Below are positions 14,912-25,607 of a stretch of DNA of 64,000 bases, piece by piece. Positions within the stretch are counted from its first letter, which is position 1. Each line of letters opens with the position of its first letter. The translations under genes were made by a program, and so were the position numbers. Under the pieces are notes generated by a model. That model was not told the DNA's origin and ran no database searches. It saw only the letters and a program-made list of their open reading frames with translations. This DNA comes from an uncultured Bryobacteraceae bacterium (GTDB lineage: Bacteria > Acidobacteriota > Terriglobia > Bryobacterales > Bryobacteraceae): positions 248,001 to 312,000 of the forward strand of contig CALDSU010000007.1 of the NCBI GenBank assembly GCA_937924525.1, given 5' to 3'.

Positions 14912-17900
14912 CTACTGCTTGCTTAACCTTCGGAAGTACTCGGCGATGGAGCGCGAGTACTCGGGCGGCACCGGCGGCGGCGACGTGGCGCGTACGCTGC
15001 CGCCACCCTTCTCATCGAGTTTGCGGCGCAGCATCAGCTCCAGGTTCTCCAGCCCGGCGAGGATCGAGCGGTCCAGCCGATTGACCAATTCGGGATTCCC
15101 GGGGAAGCGTTTGGGGTCCAGCCGCGCCATCTCCCTCAGCAAGTCCTGAATTTCCGCCGAGATTTCCGGCGTGTCGCCAAGCTGCTGCCGGAGCCGGGTC
15201 AAGTCGCGCATGGTGTCGCGATACACGCGCTCGGCGGTCTGCGCGTCGTAAGCTCCGCCGTCGCCGGCCAGGCGCTCGCCACGGTTCATGCCGCCCCAGC
15301 CGCCGGCCTCGGACCGCCCGCCCGGCTGGAAAGGGCCCGCCATTTGCTCCCCGCCCGTTTCGCCGCGGCGGCCGCCTGGACCCGGCAGGCCGGGCGGTCC
15401 TTGCTGCCCAGGCTGGTGGCCCTGGCCAGGCTCCTGGCCCGGCCGCTGGCCGGCTTGCGCTTGCTGCTGGCCGCGTTCCCCGGGCTGCCCACCCGGTTGG
15501 GGCTCCGGTTGGCCCGGTTGCCCCGGCTGCTGTCCGGGTTGGCGCTGGCTCTGCGGGCGCGATCCTTCGCGCTGGCCGGTCCTTGCGCCGAGGGACTTTG
15601 CCATCCGCTCCATCTGCTGCCGCAGAGATTCCGCTTGCCGCAGCGCCTCTTCCAGCCCCTGGTCGCCGGCCTTGCCTCGCTCGAGGGAATCGGCCGCCTC
15701 CTTGAGCCGCTCGCGCAGGTTGTCGAGGGCGTACGTCGTGGTCCCCTCGCGCATGGTGGCGTAAGCGCCATAGCCGCGGCGGATCGCCTCGGCGCTCCAG
15801 CGCATGTTCCGGGCCACTTCTTCCTGCTGGAGGTCGCCCAGCGCCTTGCGCAGCTTGTTCGCGGCCACCTTGTCCGCGCCAGCCAGCGCGCGCGCCGCCT
15901 CCTGGATTTCCTTCTCCAGCCGCTGGAGATCCTGGCTCATACCCTCCTTTTCGCGGGCTAGCTGCTCGTTCTTCTCGCGGTTCTTCCCACCGGCCTGGGG
16001 CGCGCCGCCTTGCGCGCCCGCCTGGCCGAACTCCTTCATCAGCCGTTCGCTGAAATCACGCTGCCGGCCCGCCAATCGCGCGGCTCGCTCGGAGAGCTGG
16101 CCCAACTGGTCGCCCGCTTCGCGTTTGCGCATGCCGGAGAGCACGTCCCGCGCCTCGCGGAGGCGGTCCGCGGCGCGGCGCGCCTCCGCTTCGCTCTGAG
16201 GCGTGCCGGCGCGCTGCGTGGACATCGCGTTCTGCATGTCGCGGGTCGCCTGCTGCAACTGCTCGAGCGCCCGCTGCAATTGTTGCTGGTTGGTCCGCCG
16301 CGGATCGGATTGATACTGGCGTTCCTCCCCGGCGCGGTCGGCGCTCTGCTGCTGCGATTGCTGCTGCGACGAGGACTGCGGCGAAGACGACTGCGGGGAG
16401 GAGGACGAGGCTTGGCTGTTGCTCCGCTGGGAAGACTGCTGCGGCGGGCTGGGCGTCCCGCGCGCCAACTGTTCCATTTGCCGCTTCAGTTCTTCCGCTT
16501 CGCGCCGCAGCAGTTCCTGCTGCCAGCGCTGTTGCGGCACGTGCTGGTTGCGCTGTTGCTGCTCGGCGAGCTCCTGCTGGCGGCGCGCGAGCTGTTCCAG
16601 CCGCGCGAGGGCTTCGTCGATCTCCTTCTGGCGCTGGTCGCCGCCGCTGGCCGACCGTTGCTCGGTCTCGTACTGGTTCTTGTCGGTGTCGAGTTCGAGG
16701 TCGAACAGACTTTCCAGCTCGCGGCCCAGGTTGCCACCCGCTCCGCCGCCGCCCCGGCTGTTGAAAGCCACCTGAATATCACGGAAGACGCTCTCCGCGC
16801 GGAGCAAGTGTTGGAGCGCCTTCTGGGCCGGAGGCAACGCGTCCTTCCAGGCCGTCGCCTTCAGCTTTTCGGCCGACGGCCCCATCGCCTCGACCGCGGC
16901 GTCCATTTCCTTGACGAAGGTCTTGATTTCCTGGTTGGCCCCGGCGAGGGCGCGGCTCCGCATGCGGTTGGACAGAGACTTGGCCTGGTCGCGCAGCTTG
17001 CCCTGGACATCGCTCAGAAAGGCGCCCGTACTCGGGTTGCCCGGTTTGCCGCCGCGAATCTCGTTCCACGCCGCGACGATGATCTCCTTCTGCCGCGTGG
17101 AGATCTGTTGCTGGTCGTCCTGTTCGCCGCCGCCCTGACCGCTCACCTGCGACTGGGAGAAGTTGCGCTCGAACGGCTGCGCCTCGGCGAAATAGATATC
17201 GGTTTGGGCCGAGGAATTCGCGTCCCGCGCCGTCGCGTACATGCTGACGATGTCGCCGGGCGCCAGGTGGAAGTCCTCCAGGGAAAGCAGCGTCCGGCCG
17301 GTGGCCTGCTTGCCGCCGCGGCCGGAAAGCAGCGAAACGGTTTTGGGTTCTCCGCCATTCACCGAGTAGACCAGCTTCAACTCCTGGAGTCCGAAGTCGT
17401 CCGCCGCTTCCACCACCACCGGGAGTTCTTCGATCGGGCTGACCTTGGCGTCGCGTCCGGGGCGGACCAGGCGCACCTGCGGGGCGCTGTCCTTCACCGC
17501 CTGAATGAAGTAGTCGTCGGTCAGGCGCACGTCCTCGTCGCGGTCCCGCGCGGCCACATAGTACACTCCGTCCTTCCGGATGGGGACATCGGCCTGGCCG
17601 CCGGAAAGGACCACGCGCTCTGTCCCGTCAATCAGCAGAAAGCCGTTTGCCAGAGGCCGGTCGGTTTCCACCTCCACTTGCGCAACGGTTCCTTCCACCG
17701 CGTGCAGGTCACCTCCGGGATCCTCGACCGTCTCCTGGAAGCCGGTCCAGGCGGGGTAGCGATAGGTGACTTTGATCTTGCGGACGGCGGGCAATTCGGT
17801 GACGGTAAGGCGGTAGGTCTCCGAACGCAGCGCGCCCGCGCTGACGTAGTAATCGAGCGTTTCCGGAATGCCCGAGAACAGGAATTCGAAACCCGGCGCG

Positions 17901-18619
17901 CCCGAGCGGGGCCGCATGGGCACATCCTCCCACTTCGACGCGCTGGCGTAGCGGACCGACAGCCGGACCGCGCCCGGCACAAAACCAAACGTCTGGGCGG
18001 TGATCAACTGGTCGGCGCGCTTGCGCACGGTGCGGCTGCCGGGTTCCACGCGCAGGCTGTAAAACGGCGCGGCTTCCTGGCGAGCCGGACCCGCCCACAG
18101 CAGGGAAGTGCCGTAACCCCAGAAGCCGGGGCCGGAAGCGCCCAGCCAGAGCAGCAAAGCCGCCGACCCGGCGCCGGCGGAGAGAAAGCCCAGCAGCTTG
18201 CCCGAGCCCGCGACTTCACGGGGCGCGGCGCGCGCGGCCGTTTGCAGCGCATCGGCGGCCAGTAAGTCTAAAAAGGCGTCCCGCGCGCCCGCTCCCCGCC
18301 GTTCGGCAAAGGTCAGCAGGCGCTCCTGGAATTCGGGAAATCTTTCCTCCGCCTCGCGAGCCGCGCGGCGGGCATTGAGCTTCAGCAGCGGCGTCAGCAG
18401 GCCAAACCCCACCGCAACCGCCAGCGCGATGTATAGTACCGTGCGGGAGAAGGTGAGGCTGAGAGAAGAGAACGCGAAGGCATTGGCCACCAGCACCAGG
18501 ACGACGGTGAGCAAAAGCGCACAGAGCGCCACCAGGGCGATGCCGCGCGCCCAGGCGGCGAGTTTCAGGCGGCCTTCCACTCGCTGCAAATAGTCCGACA
18601 ATTGATCATACGGATTCAT
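14912..18619 (-). CDS. Giant DUF4175-like membrane protein with Gln-rich and collagen-like segments
   Basis: 1235 residues, last gene of the MoxR operon. Three membrane segments lie in the N-terminal part (about 26-50, 60-80, 142-160), followed by periplasmic beta-domains (about 180-480). A long helical, Gln/Arg-rich coiled-coil half comes next, with low-complexity runs (SSSSPQSSSPQSSSQQQ; later repeated QPGQ and GPPGLPGPGG). The layout matches DUF4175-type proteins often found with MoxR/VWA genes; function is unknown. An SD of AAGGGGAA supports the ATG. It probably acts as an elongated envelope structural or substrate-engaging component. Confidence 0.72.
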   Translation of the reverse strand: MNPYDQLSDYLQRVEGRLKLAAWARGIALVALCALLLTVVLVLVANAFAFSSLSLTFSRTVLYIALAVAVGFGLLTPLLKLNARRAAREAEERFPEFQERLLTFAERRGAGARDAFLDLLAADALQTAARAAPREVAGSGKLLGFLSAGAGSAALLLWLGASGPGFWGYGTSLLWAGPARQEAAPFYSLRVEPGSRTVRKRADQLITAQTFGFVPGAVRLSVRYASASKWEDVPMRPRSGAPGFEFLFSGIPETLDYYVSAGALRSETYRLTVTELPAVRKIKVTYRYPAWTGFQETVEDPGGDLHAVEGTVAQVEVETDRPLANGFLLIDGTERVVLSGGQADVPIRKDGVYYVAARDRDEDVRLTDDYFIQAVKDSAPQVRLVRPGRDAKVSPIEELPVVVEAADDFGLQELKLVYSVNGGEPKTVSLLSGRGGKQATGRTLLSLEDFHLAPGDIVSMYATARDANSSAQTDIYFAEAQPFERNFSQSQVSGQGGGEQDDQQQISTRQKEIIVAAWNEIRGGKPGNPSTGAFLSDVQGKLRDQAKSLSNRMRSRALAGANQEIKTFVKEMDAAVEAMGPSAEKLKATAWKDALPPAQKALQHLLRAESVFRDIQVAFNSRGGGGAGGNLGRELESLFDLELDTDKNQYETEQRSASGGDQRQKEIDEALARLEQLARRQQELAEQQQRNQHVPQQRWQQELLRREAEELKRQMEQLARGTPSPPQQSSQRSNSQASSSSPQSSSPQSSSQQQSQQQSADRAGEERQYQSDPRRTNQQQLQRALEQLQQATRDMQNAMSTQRAGTPQSEAEARRAADRLREARDVLSGMRKREAGDQLGQLSERAARLAGRQRDFSERLMKEFGQAGAQGGAPQAGGKNREKNEQLAREKEGMSQDLQRLEKEIQEAARALAGADKVAANKLRKALGDLQQEEVARNMRWSAEAIRRGYGAYATMREGTTTYALDNLRERLKEAADSLERGKAGDQGLEEALRQAESLRQQMERMAKSLGARTGQREGSRPQSQRQPGQQPGQPGQPEPQPGGQPGERGQQQAQAGQRPGQEPGQGHQPGQQGPPGLPGPGGRRGETGGEQMAGPFQPGGRSEAGGWGGMNRGERLAGDGGAYDAQTAERVYRDTMRDLTRLRQQLGDTPEISAEIQDLLREMARLDPKRFPGNPELVNRLDRSILAGLENLELMLRRKLDEKGGGSVRATSPPPVPPEYSRSIAEYFRRLSKQ

Positions 18620-18634
18620 CGCGTTCCCCTTGGA

Positions 18635-20647
18635 TTATGCCTTCATTCGCTGTTCCTGTACGGCGAGGTGGCGGTTGCCAACCCAGGCTTCCGCCAGCGA
18701 CAACAGAAAGGCCGCCAGCAGCGCATACCACCACAAAGAAACCCGGCGCGTCTGGGCGGCGGCGCCCACCGAAGCGCCCGCCGAATCCTGGCCGGTATTC
18801 CGCCACAGCGCCAGCGTCTCGGCGGGCAGCACGTCCAGATCCGACTCCTGCCGGTCCGGGTTCACCGCCACCAGTTCCTGGAAACCGCTCGGGCGCCGGA
18901 TTTCATAATAGCCGCGTTCAGCGAGCGTGATCCCGCGGACTTCGGCCGCTTCCGTGAGGCTGAGCGCCCGCTGGCCCCGCGGGTCCCGCACTTCGACCGC
19001 GGCGCCGGCTCCCGCGGCGGCGCGGATTTCGTAATAGGCGCCTACCTGCTGGCTCGCCCGGGACTCTTCCATGCGCGCCAGGTAGCGCGCGGTCTCGACC
19101 ACAAACGGCACAAACGACGGGTGCAGCGGAAAGTCGTTGGCGATATTGTCGAGCGGGGAGGCGAACACCAGCACCCGGCCCTCGCCGACCGGCCGTTCCA
19201 GCAGCAGCGGCGCCTCGTCGGAAAGCCGCGCCACCACCCGCGCGCCGTCCGGGTCCACCGCCACCGCCTGGAAGAACTTCACGCCTTCCCACCGGGGGGC
19301 GGAGCGCACCGCGGGGTGTGCGGTGTCCAGCGCCGCCACCGTGCGGAAGCGTTCGCCCTCGCGCGGCGAATAGCGGGACTCCCGCACCTGCTCCCCCGAA
19401 ACCGGCACCAGGTCGCGCGCCAAGGCCGTCCGGCCCAGCACGACCCACAGCGCGCCGCCGGCCTCGACGTATCGCCGCAGGTTCTCCTCCAGGCCCGCGG
19501 GCATGGCGCCCACGTCGGAGAGCACCACGCAGGCATAGGGTTTGAGCGGCAACGCCGCCGCTTGCGCCGCCGTCATCGCCTCCATGGCGAAGGCGGCGTC
19601 ACTGGCCGATTCGAGCGCGGTCCGGAAATACAATTGCGCGCGTGAGCCGCGTCCTTCGCTGACAAACAACACCTTGCGCGGTTCGGTGCGCTCCACCGCG
19701 AAGTACAGGACATCGTCGTCCGGAAAGGCGTCGGCCGGGCTGAGACGCGCCTCGGCGCGGTTCCAGCCGTAAGATGCCTCCAGCGCGAAGAACTCCACGC
19801 TGGCGCGCCCGTTGGCGGGCAGGTCGACTTCTTTGGACTCGATCTCCCGGCCGCCCGCCGCCAGCGTGACCCGGCGTCGCGCCGGCCCCGTCCCGTAGCC
19901 CGCCACGGTTACCTGCACCCGCACCTTCTTCGGGTCGTACAGCCGCGCGGGCGCCAGCACGCTCTCCACCGCGAAGTTCGCTTCCCGCTCTTCCACCACC
20001 GGATGAGGGATCAGGCGCACGCCGCCGCCCAACTGCGCGTCGGCGAAATTCGGCGGCCAGGATGACTTCTGCATATCGGAGAACACGTGCGCTTCCACCG
20101 GAACCTGGAGCGTCTGCGCCGTCGCGCGCAACGCCCGGGCCAGTTCCGCGAACGAACTGCGTTCGTCCGTCGCGCGCACGCCCTGGATCGCGGCCCGCAC
20201 CGCCGCTGGATCCGTCACCGGGTTCTGTTCCACCTGCACGCCGGCGCCGAAAGAAATCACCTCGACGCGGTCGCCGCCGGCGAAGCTGCGCGCCGCCTCC
20301 AGCGCCTGCTGCTTCGCCCGGTCCAGCCGTCCCCCCTGGCGCATGCTGAAGGAGTGATCAATGGCGATGACCTTGACCGCTTTGCCCGCCGCCCCCGCGC
20401 TTGCGCGCCGCTCGAAATACGGATGGGTGAACGCCAGCACCAGCAAGGCGAGCAGCAGCAGGCGCAGCGCGAACAGCAACAGGTATTTCAGCCGCCGGTG
20501 CTTCACCGAGCTTTGCAGCCGCCGCTCGAACAACATCAGCGAGGCAAACGGCACCGGAGTCGAACGGTGCTGTTGCAGCAAGTGCAGCCACACCGGCAGC
20601 CCCAGCGCCAACAGTCCCGCAAAAAAAGCCGGCGTGAGGAACCCCAT
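18635..20647 (-). CDS. BatA N-terminal domain / VWA domain membrane protein
   Basis: 670 residues. The N-terminus MGFLTPAFFAGLLALGLPVWLHLL is a classical BatA start, a second membrane helix follows (about 53-74), then a von Willebrand A domain with an intact MIDAS, D97-H-S99-F-S101. A beta-rich middle and a class-I amidotransferase-like fold region (about 330-480) precede a C-terminal membrane helix (SLWWYALLAAFLLSLAEAWV). Membrane VWA proteins of this type work with MoxR ATPases in metal-dependent protein assembly or envelope stress functions. The ATG comes one base after the DUF58 stop, and the stop is 15 bases before the next gene. Confidence 0.82.
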   Translation of the reverse strand: MGFLTPAFFAGLLALGLPVWLHLLQQHRSTPVPFASLMLFERRLQSSVKHRRLKYLLLFALRLLLLALLVLAFTHPYFERRASAGAAGKAVKVIAIDHSFSMRQGGRLDRAKQQALEAARSFAGGDRVEVISFGAGVQVEQNPVTDPAAVRAAIQGVRATDERSSFAELARALRATAQTLQVPVEAHVFSDMQKSSWPPNFADAQLGGGVRLIPHPVVEEREANFAVESVLAPARLYDPKKVRVQVTVAGYGTGPARRRVTLAAGGREIESKEVDLPANGRASVEFFALEASYGWNRAEARLSPADAFPDDDVLYFAVERTEPRKVLFVSEGRGSRAQLYFRTALESASDAAFAMEAMTAAQAAALPLKPYACVVLSDVGAMPAGLEENLRRYVEAGGALWVVLGRTALARDLVPVSGEQVRESRYSPREGERFRTVAALDTAHPAVRSAPRWEGVKFFQAVAVDPDGARVVARLSDEAPLLLERPVGEGRVLVFASPLDNIANDFPLHPSFVPFVVETARYLARMEESRASQQVGAYYEIRAAAGAGAAVEVRDPRGQRALSLTEAAEVRGITLAERGYYEIRRPSGFQELVAVNPDRQESDLDVLPAETLALWRNTGQDSAGASVGAAAQTRRVSLWWYALLAAFLLSLAEAWVGNRHLAVQEQRMKA

Positions 20648-20648
20648 G

Positions 20649-21542
20649 TTACATCTGCCCCTGGCGGACGGACAGGTATTCGCGCAACCCCGCGTCCAGC
20701 GGCCGTCCGGTGCTCATCAGGAAATAATCCAGGCCCACGCCCCGGGCCTTCTCGCTGAGCGCCGCCAGGTGGGCGCTGATCTTGGAGGGATACTCGCTGC
20801 GCGCGTACTCCGGCGTCACCTCCAGCGCGGAGTCGTTTTCCATGTCCACCAGCAGCACGGGCTCGCGGAAGTCGGGCTCCAGTTCCCGCGGGTCGAGGAG
20901 GTGAAACAGAATCACCTCGTTGCCGTGGAAGCGGAGCGGCGCGATCGTCTTGACCAGCTCGTCCGGCGGCGCGTAGAAATCGCTCAACACCGCCACGATG
21001 CCCCGCCGCCGGATGAACTGCTGAAAGTGGTGGAAGGGCCGCAAGTAGTCCGTCCGGCTGGCGGGTCCGGGCTCGGCGCGCTCCAGGGCATGCAGCAGCC
21101 GCGGCAATTGGCCCTGCCGCCCCGAGGGGGCCACGTACTGCGTCACCGCTTCGTCAAAAACGATCAGCCCCGCCGCGTCGCGCTGCTGGCTGGCCAGATA
21201 GCACAACGACGCCGCCAGGTAGCGCGCGTAATCCAGCTTGGACACGCGGTGGGAGGCGTACGCCATGGACCGGCTGGCGTCCAGCAGCACCATCACGTGC
21301 GTATTCGTCTCCCCGTGGTAGCGCTTCAGGTAGCAGCGTTCCGTGCGCGCGAACACGTTCCAGTCCACATGGCGCAGGTCGTCGCCCGGCACGTAGGCGC
21401 GATACTCGGCGAACTCCTGGCTGAAGCCAAAGTCCGGGGAACGGTGCAGCCCCGCGATGAAGCCGTCGACGACGGTCTTCGCCACCAGGTCGATGCCGGA
21501 AATCGACGCCAGCGTGGCGGGATCCAGGAAGCGCTGCAACAT
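20649..21542 (-). CDS. DUF58 domain protein (VWA-like)
   Basis: 297 residues with the DUF58 hallmark FAEYRAYVPGDDLRHVDWNV and a VWA-type metal site DASRSM. The remainder is a VWA fold with VLSDFYAP. DUF58 genes almost always follow moxR, as here, six bases downstream. It is probably cytoplasmic or membrane-peripheral and is thought to act as an adaptor for the MoxR ATPase. The C-terminus mentions nothing catalytic. Confidence 0.87.
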   Translation of the reverse strand: MLQRFLDPATLASISGIDLVAKTVVDGFIAGLHRSPDFGFSQEFAEYRAYVPGDDLRHVDWNVFARTERCYLKRYHGETNTHVMVLLDASRSMAYASHRVSKLDYARYLAASLCYLASQQRDAAGLIVFDEAVTQYVAPSGRQGQLPRLLHALERAEPGPASRTDYLRPFHHFQQFIRRRGIVAVLSDFYAPPDELVKTIAPLRFHGNEVILFHLLDPRELEPDFREPVLLVDMENDSALEVTPEYARSEYPSKISAHLAALSEKARGVGLDYFLMSTGRPLDAGLREYLSVRQGQM

Positions 21543-21548
21543 AAACCG

Positions 21549-22568
<1,020 letters not shown>

Positions 22569-22569
22569 G

Positions 22570-24687
22570 TTACTTTTTGTCCGATTCTCCTCGCGATAAT
22601 TCGAGCAGCATTTTTTGGGCCGGCCGGTAACCCGGCGCGGCCTCCAGCGCGGAAATCAGCGCGTCCTTGGCGGCTCCCGCCTGGCCGGCCGCCCGCAGCG
22701 CCTGGGCCAACTGAAAATGCGCGCCGGCCACGTCCTGCGGTTGCATCGCGAGCAGGGCCCGGAACTCGCGCACCGCGTCCTGAGGGCGCCCGGTGCGCAG
22801 GTACAAGCTGCCCAGCCGCTGATGCAACTCCTCGTCATGGGGATAAATCAGGTTCAGGCGGGCCAGCGCCGCCGCGGCTTCCTGCGGACGTCCGGCCTCC
22901 TCCAGCAGCCTGGCCAGTTGTTTGAGCGTATCCGGACGCCGCCCGCCCGCGCGCGCGTACCGGCTGAGCTCCTCGATCGCCTTCTCCTTTTCCCCTTTCG
23001 CCTGGTAGGCCTCGGCGAGGAACTCGTACACGCTGCCGGCCTCCACATATTCCCGATACAGGTCGCGGATGGCGACGCCTTCGCGGATCACCTCGTCGTG
23101 TTTGCCGGCCCGGGCCAGTTCCGCGAGGGTCTTCACCTTGCCGCGCCACTCGTCGAACCGCTCCAGCAGAGGCTTCAGTTCCTGTTCCAGCGAGACGAGG
23201 AACTCCTTGTCGAACTCCGCCGCCGGCATTCCCAAATGTTTTTCGAAGACTTCCGGGGTGGATGCGCCCTCGCCGAAGCCATGCATCATCTCGAGCAGCT
23301 TGCCGAATCCCCATTTGCGGTTGATGTAATCGCAGATGCGGCCCGCCTGGAAATACGAAACCACCACCTGGTGGGGATACGAAGGGCGGATAAAGCCGCG
23401 GTCGAGTTCGGCCACCGGCAGCAGTTTCTTCTGTTTGACAGCGGCCAGCGTGTGCGGGTCCAGCCGGTCGCCCCATTCGGGCGAGACCGCGGTTTCCTCG
23501 TGCACCGCCAGCCCCTCGGTGAACCAGCGGGGCACCTTATGCCTGGTCGCGGCAAGCACGAACACGTGGCTCATCTCGTGCCAGAGCGTGCTAGCCCAAT
23601 GGAACGTCCCGGGCTTACGGCCGGAAGGCGAATCCATGGCCACCACGTGGCCGAAGGTCACGCCCAGCGCGCCCAGTCCCGGCATGCCCATCGTCCGGAC
23701 GGCGAAATCTTCGTGATCGGGGTACACCTCGATCTGGACGGGCCGTTCCAGTTTGACCCGGTACTTCTTCTCGAACGTGCGAATCGACCGGTCGAGTTCG
23801 GCCTGAAAATACGGGCGCAGCAGTTCGGCTTCCTTCTTGTGGAGGCGGAGCGCCGTGGCGGGCGTGCGAAACGTGACGAACCGGGCGTAGCTGTCCATCA
23901 GGGTCAGCGTGTTCTTTACCGCGGTGCTGGTGTAGCCATTCGCCCAGCACTGTTCCAGGTGCGCGCGGGCTTCCTTTTCTTCGCCCAGCCGCATCAGGTT
24001 GATGCCCAACTGCGCCCGGGCGCTCCACAGGTCCGGTTTGAGCGCCAGAGCCTGGCGGTAGAGTGCGATCCCTTCCTCGTAGCGCCGGTTGAGCACAAAG
24101 AAGTTCCCGGCCGTTTCGAACGCCTCCCCGTACTTTGGGTTTCGGGAGAGGACGCGCCGGATCCACGGGTTGTCCTGGGTGACGCCCGGGCCCTTCGGAT
24201 CCAGCCAATCGATGGTCGCCCGGATCGCCATGGCCTGCCAGGCATCCGGAGACATGCTCAACGCCTTTTCGCACTGCGCAACCGCTTCGGTGATATCGTT
24301 CGTTTCCAGCGCCAGGCGCGCGAGCAGTTCCTGAGCCGGCAGGAGTTTCGGATCCGCCCGCAGCGCCCTCTCGGCCAGTTCCACGGCCTTGCTGTCAAAA
24401 CGGCTGGCCGCGACCTCCGCCAAGCCGAGCAGCGCCCCGGCGTGATCCTTCTGCAGCGCCAGCGCCTCCTCGAACAACTGGGCGGCATCGGCGGGCTGGA
24501 AGCGTTCCAGATACAGCCGTCCCCACGCGACTCGGTAATCCGGATTCTTGGGGTGCTGTTTGACCAGGGCGCGGAAGGCGTCGTTGGCTTCCGCGTAACG
24601 TCCCGCTTTCCACAGGCTGAGGGCGCGCTGATCGGGCTGCGCCGCCAGCGGCAGCGTCACCACCATCGCCCAGAGGAGCCGCCTCAT
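22570..24687 (-). CDS. Secreted TPR protein with embedded zinc metallopeptidase domain (HExxH)
   Basis: 705 residues: a short signal peptide (RRLLWAMVVTLPLAAQ), N-terminal TPR repeats (about 18-250), a peptidase-MA-like domain and further TPRs (about 520-690). The metallopeptidase site is H370-E-M-S-H374 in TLWHEMSH with a third ligand candidate E391 in FTEGLAVHEE, the gluzincin pattern. It would act in the periplasm. The ATG overlaps the stop of the caspase-fold gene as ATGA, and moxR follows one base after its stop. Proteins with this domain order are found in Acidobacteria-like genomes without assigned substrates. Confidence 0.8.
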   Translation of the reverse strand: MRRLLWAMVVTLPLAAQPDQRALSLWKAGRYAEANDAFRALVKQHPKNPDYRVAWGRLYLERFQPADAAQLFEEALALQKDHAGALLGLAEVAASRFDSKAVELAERALRADPKLLPAQELLARLALETNDITEAVAQCEKALSMSPDAWQAMAIRATIDWLDPKGPGVTQDNPWIRRVLSRNPKYGEAFETAGNFFVLNRRYEEGIALYRQALALKPDLWSARAQLGINLMRLGEEKEARAHLEQCWANGYTSTAVKNTLTLMDSYARFVTFRTPATALRLHKKEAELLRPYFQAELDRSIRTFEKKYRVKLERPVQIEVYPDHEDFAVRTMGMPGLGALGVTFGHVVAMDSPSGRKPGTFHWASTLWHEMSHVFVLAATRHKVPRWFTEGLAVHEETAVSPEWGDRLDPHTLAAVKQKKLLPVAELDRGFIRPSYPHQVVVSYFQAGRICDYINRKWGFGKLLEMMHGFGEGASTPEVFEKHLGMPAAEFDKEFLVSLEQELKPLLERFDEWRGKVKTLAELARAGKHDEVIREGVAIRDLYREYVEAGSVYEFLAEAYQAKGEKEKAIEELSRYARAGGRRPDTLKQLARLLEEAGRPQEAAAALARLNLIYPHDEELHQRLGSLYLRTGRPQDAVREFRALLAMQPQDVAGAHFQLAQALRAAGQAGAAKDALISALEAAPGYRPAQKMLLELSRGESDKK

Positions 24688-25607
24688 TGATCCAACTCCT
24701 CCTGCGTCTTGGCCAGCTCCAAGAGAAGCGCGCTTAACTTGCGCCGGTATTCTTCGGTGGGCATGGCGGCTTTCTGATACTTCAGCCGGTCGACCTCCTG
24801 TTCAAGCTGCTCCTTGCGCGCAAACAGCTTTCGCTTGGCCGGATCATTGGCGGCCACCGCCGCATCGCCCAGCCTCACCACCGGGAACGCGGCCGCCACC
24901 AGGCCGTAGCCATTCTCCGGCGAAGGAGCGCGCACCCCCTCCCCCTTGCCCCGATCGTCCAGGACAGCGTGTTCGGTGGCGATCCGCTTCTGCGACTCAT
25001 AAAAGCGGGCGGTCTTCGCTTCGGCGTACCGGAACGCCTCCAGCGCCGAAACCGCACCATTCTTGTCCGTATCCGCCGCGGCATCCCGCAACGCTTCGAT
25101 CCAGTAGCGCGCGAAGACGGTGGCGTTCTTCTCAAACCCGCTGCGCGTGGCGGCGATTACGATGCGGCCGGGTTTGGCCAGGGCCTTCAGCCCGCCGCCG
25201 CTGGCGCTGGTCATGGCGACCACCAGCTGCCGCTGCGCGGGCACCTGATCGGCCAGCGCGGCCAGGTCCGCCGCGGTCAGGTCCGGTCCCGGCAGATTGA
25301 ACTTATAGTCGTCGCCGTCGAACGTCCCGTGCCCGATCAGCATCACCACCAGCGTGTCGTCCGCCGCCGCCTCGCCCGCCAGGCGCGAGAATAGCTGCTT
25401 CACGTTTTGCCGGGTAGCCTGCGCCCCTTTGAGGACCTCGCTGCGCACGTCCGGAGCGAACTTTAGGATCTTCTCCACATCCGCCGCCCAGCCGGTAAAG
25501 CGCTGTTCGTAGTCCGGCTCGCCGCCCAGCCCCGCGATCGTGACATAGTGGGTGGCGGCGCTCAGCGGCGTCAGGCACAGGAGGCCCGCCAGCAGCCGCG
25601 CCTTCAT
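24684..25607 (-). CDS. Caspase-fold (C13/C14-like) protein lacking the catalytic cysteine, with an EF-hand loop
   Basis: 307 residues from the ATG that overlaps the upstream VWA gene stop (ATGA). A signal peptide (LLAGLLCLTPLSAA) precedes a caspase/legumain-like fold: VVMLIGHGTFDG carries the histidine (H93), but where active members have D-x-C-x-S-G the sequence reads TSASGG (133-138), so the nucleophile is absent. A canonical calcium loop DTDKNGAVSALE (179-190) follows, and the C-terminus is a charged coiled coil (about 255-305). A binding or regulatory pseudo-protease in the periplasm is the simplest reading. Longer upstream starts exist but would lie deep in the preceding gene. Confidence 0.7.
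   Translation of the reverse strand: MKARLLAGLLCLTPLSAATHYVTIAGLGGEPDYEQRFTGWAADVEKILKFAPDVRSEVLKGAQATRQNVKQLFSRLAGEAAADDTLVVMLIGHGTFDGDDYKFNLPGPDLTAADLAALADQVPAQRQLVVAMTSASGGGLKALAKPGRIVIAATRSGFEKNATVFARYWIEALRDAAADTDKNGAVSALEAFRYAEAKTARFYESQKRIATEHAVLDDRGKGEGVRAPSPENGYGLVAAAFPVVRLGDAAVAANDPAKRKLFARKEQLEQEVDRLKYQKAAMPTEEYRRKLSALLLELAKTQEELDQ

Noticed and set aside
16010-18265. 751-codon plus-strand ORF
   Set aside because: Antisense shadow of the DUF4175-like gene; repetitive Arg/Leu-rich translation arises from its Gln-rich coiled coil.
22615-24690. 691-codon plus-strand ORF
   Set aside because: Antisense shadow of the TPR metallopeptidase gene; no motif and no ribosome site.
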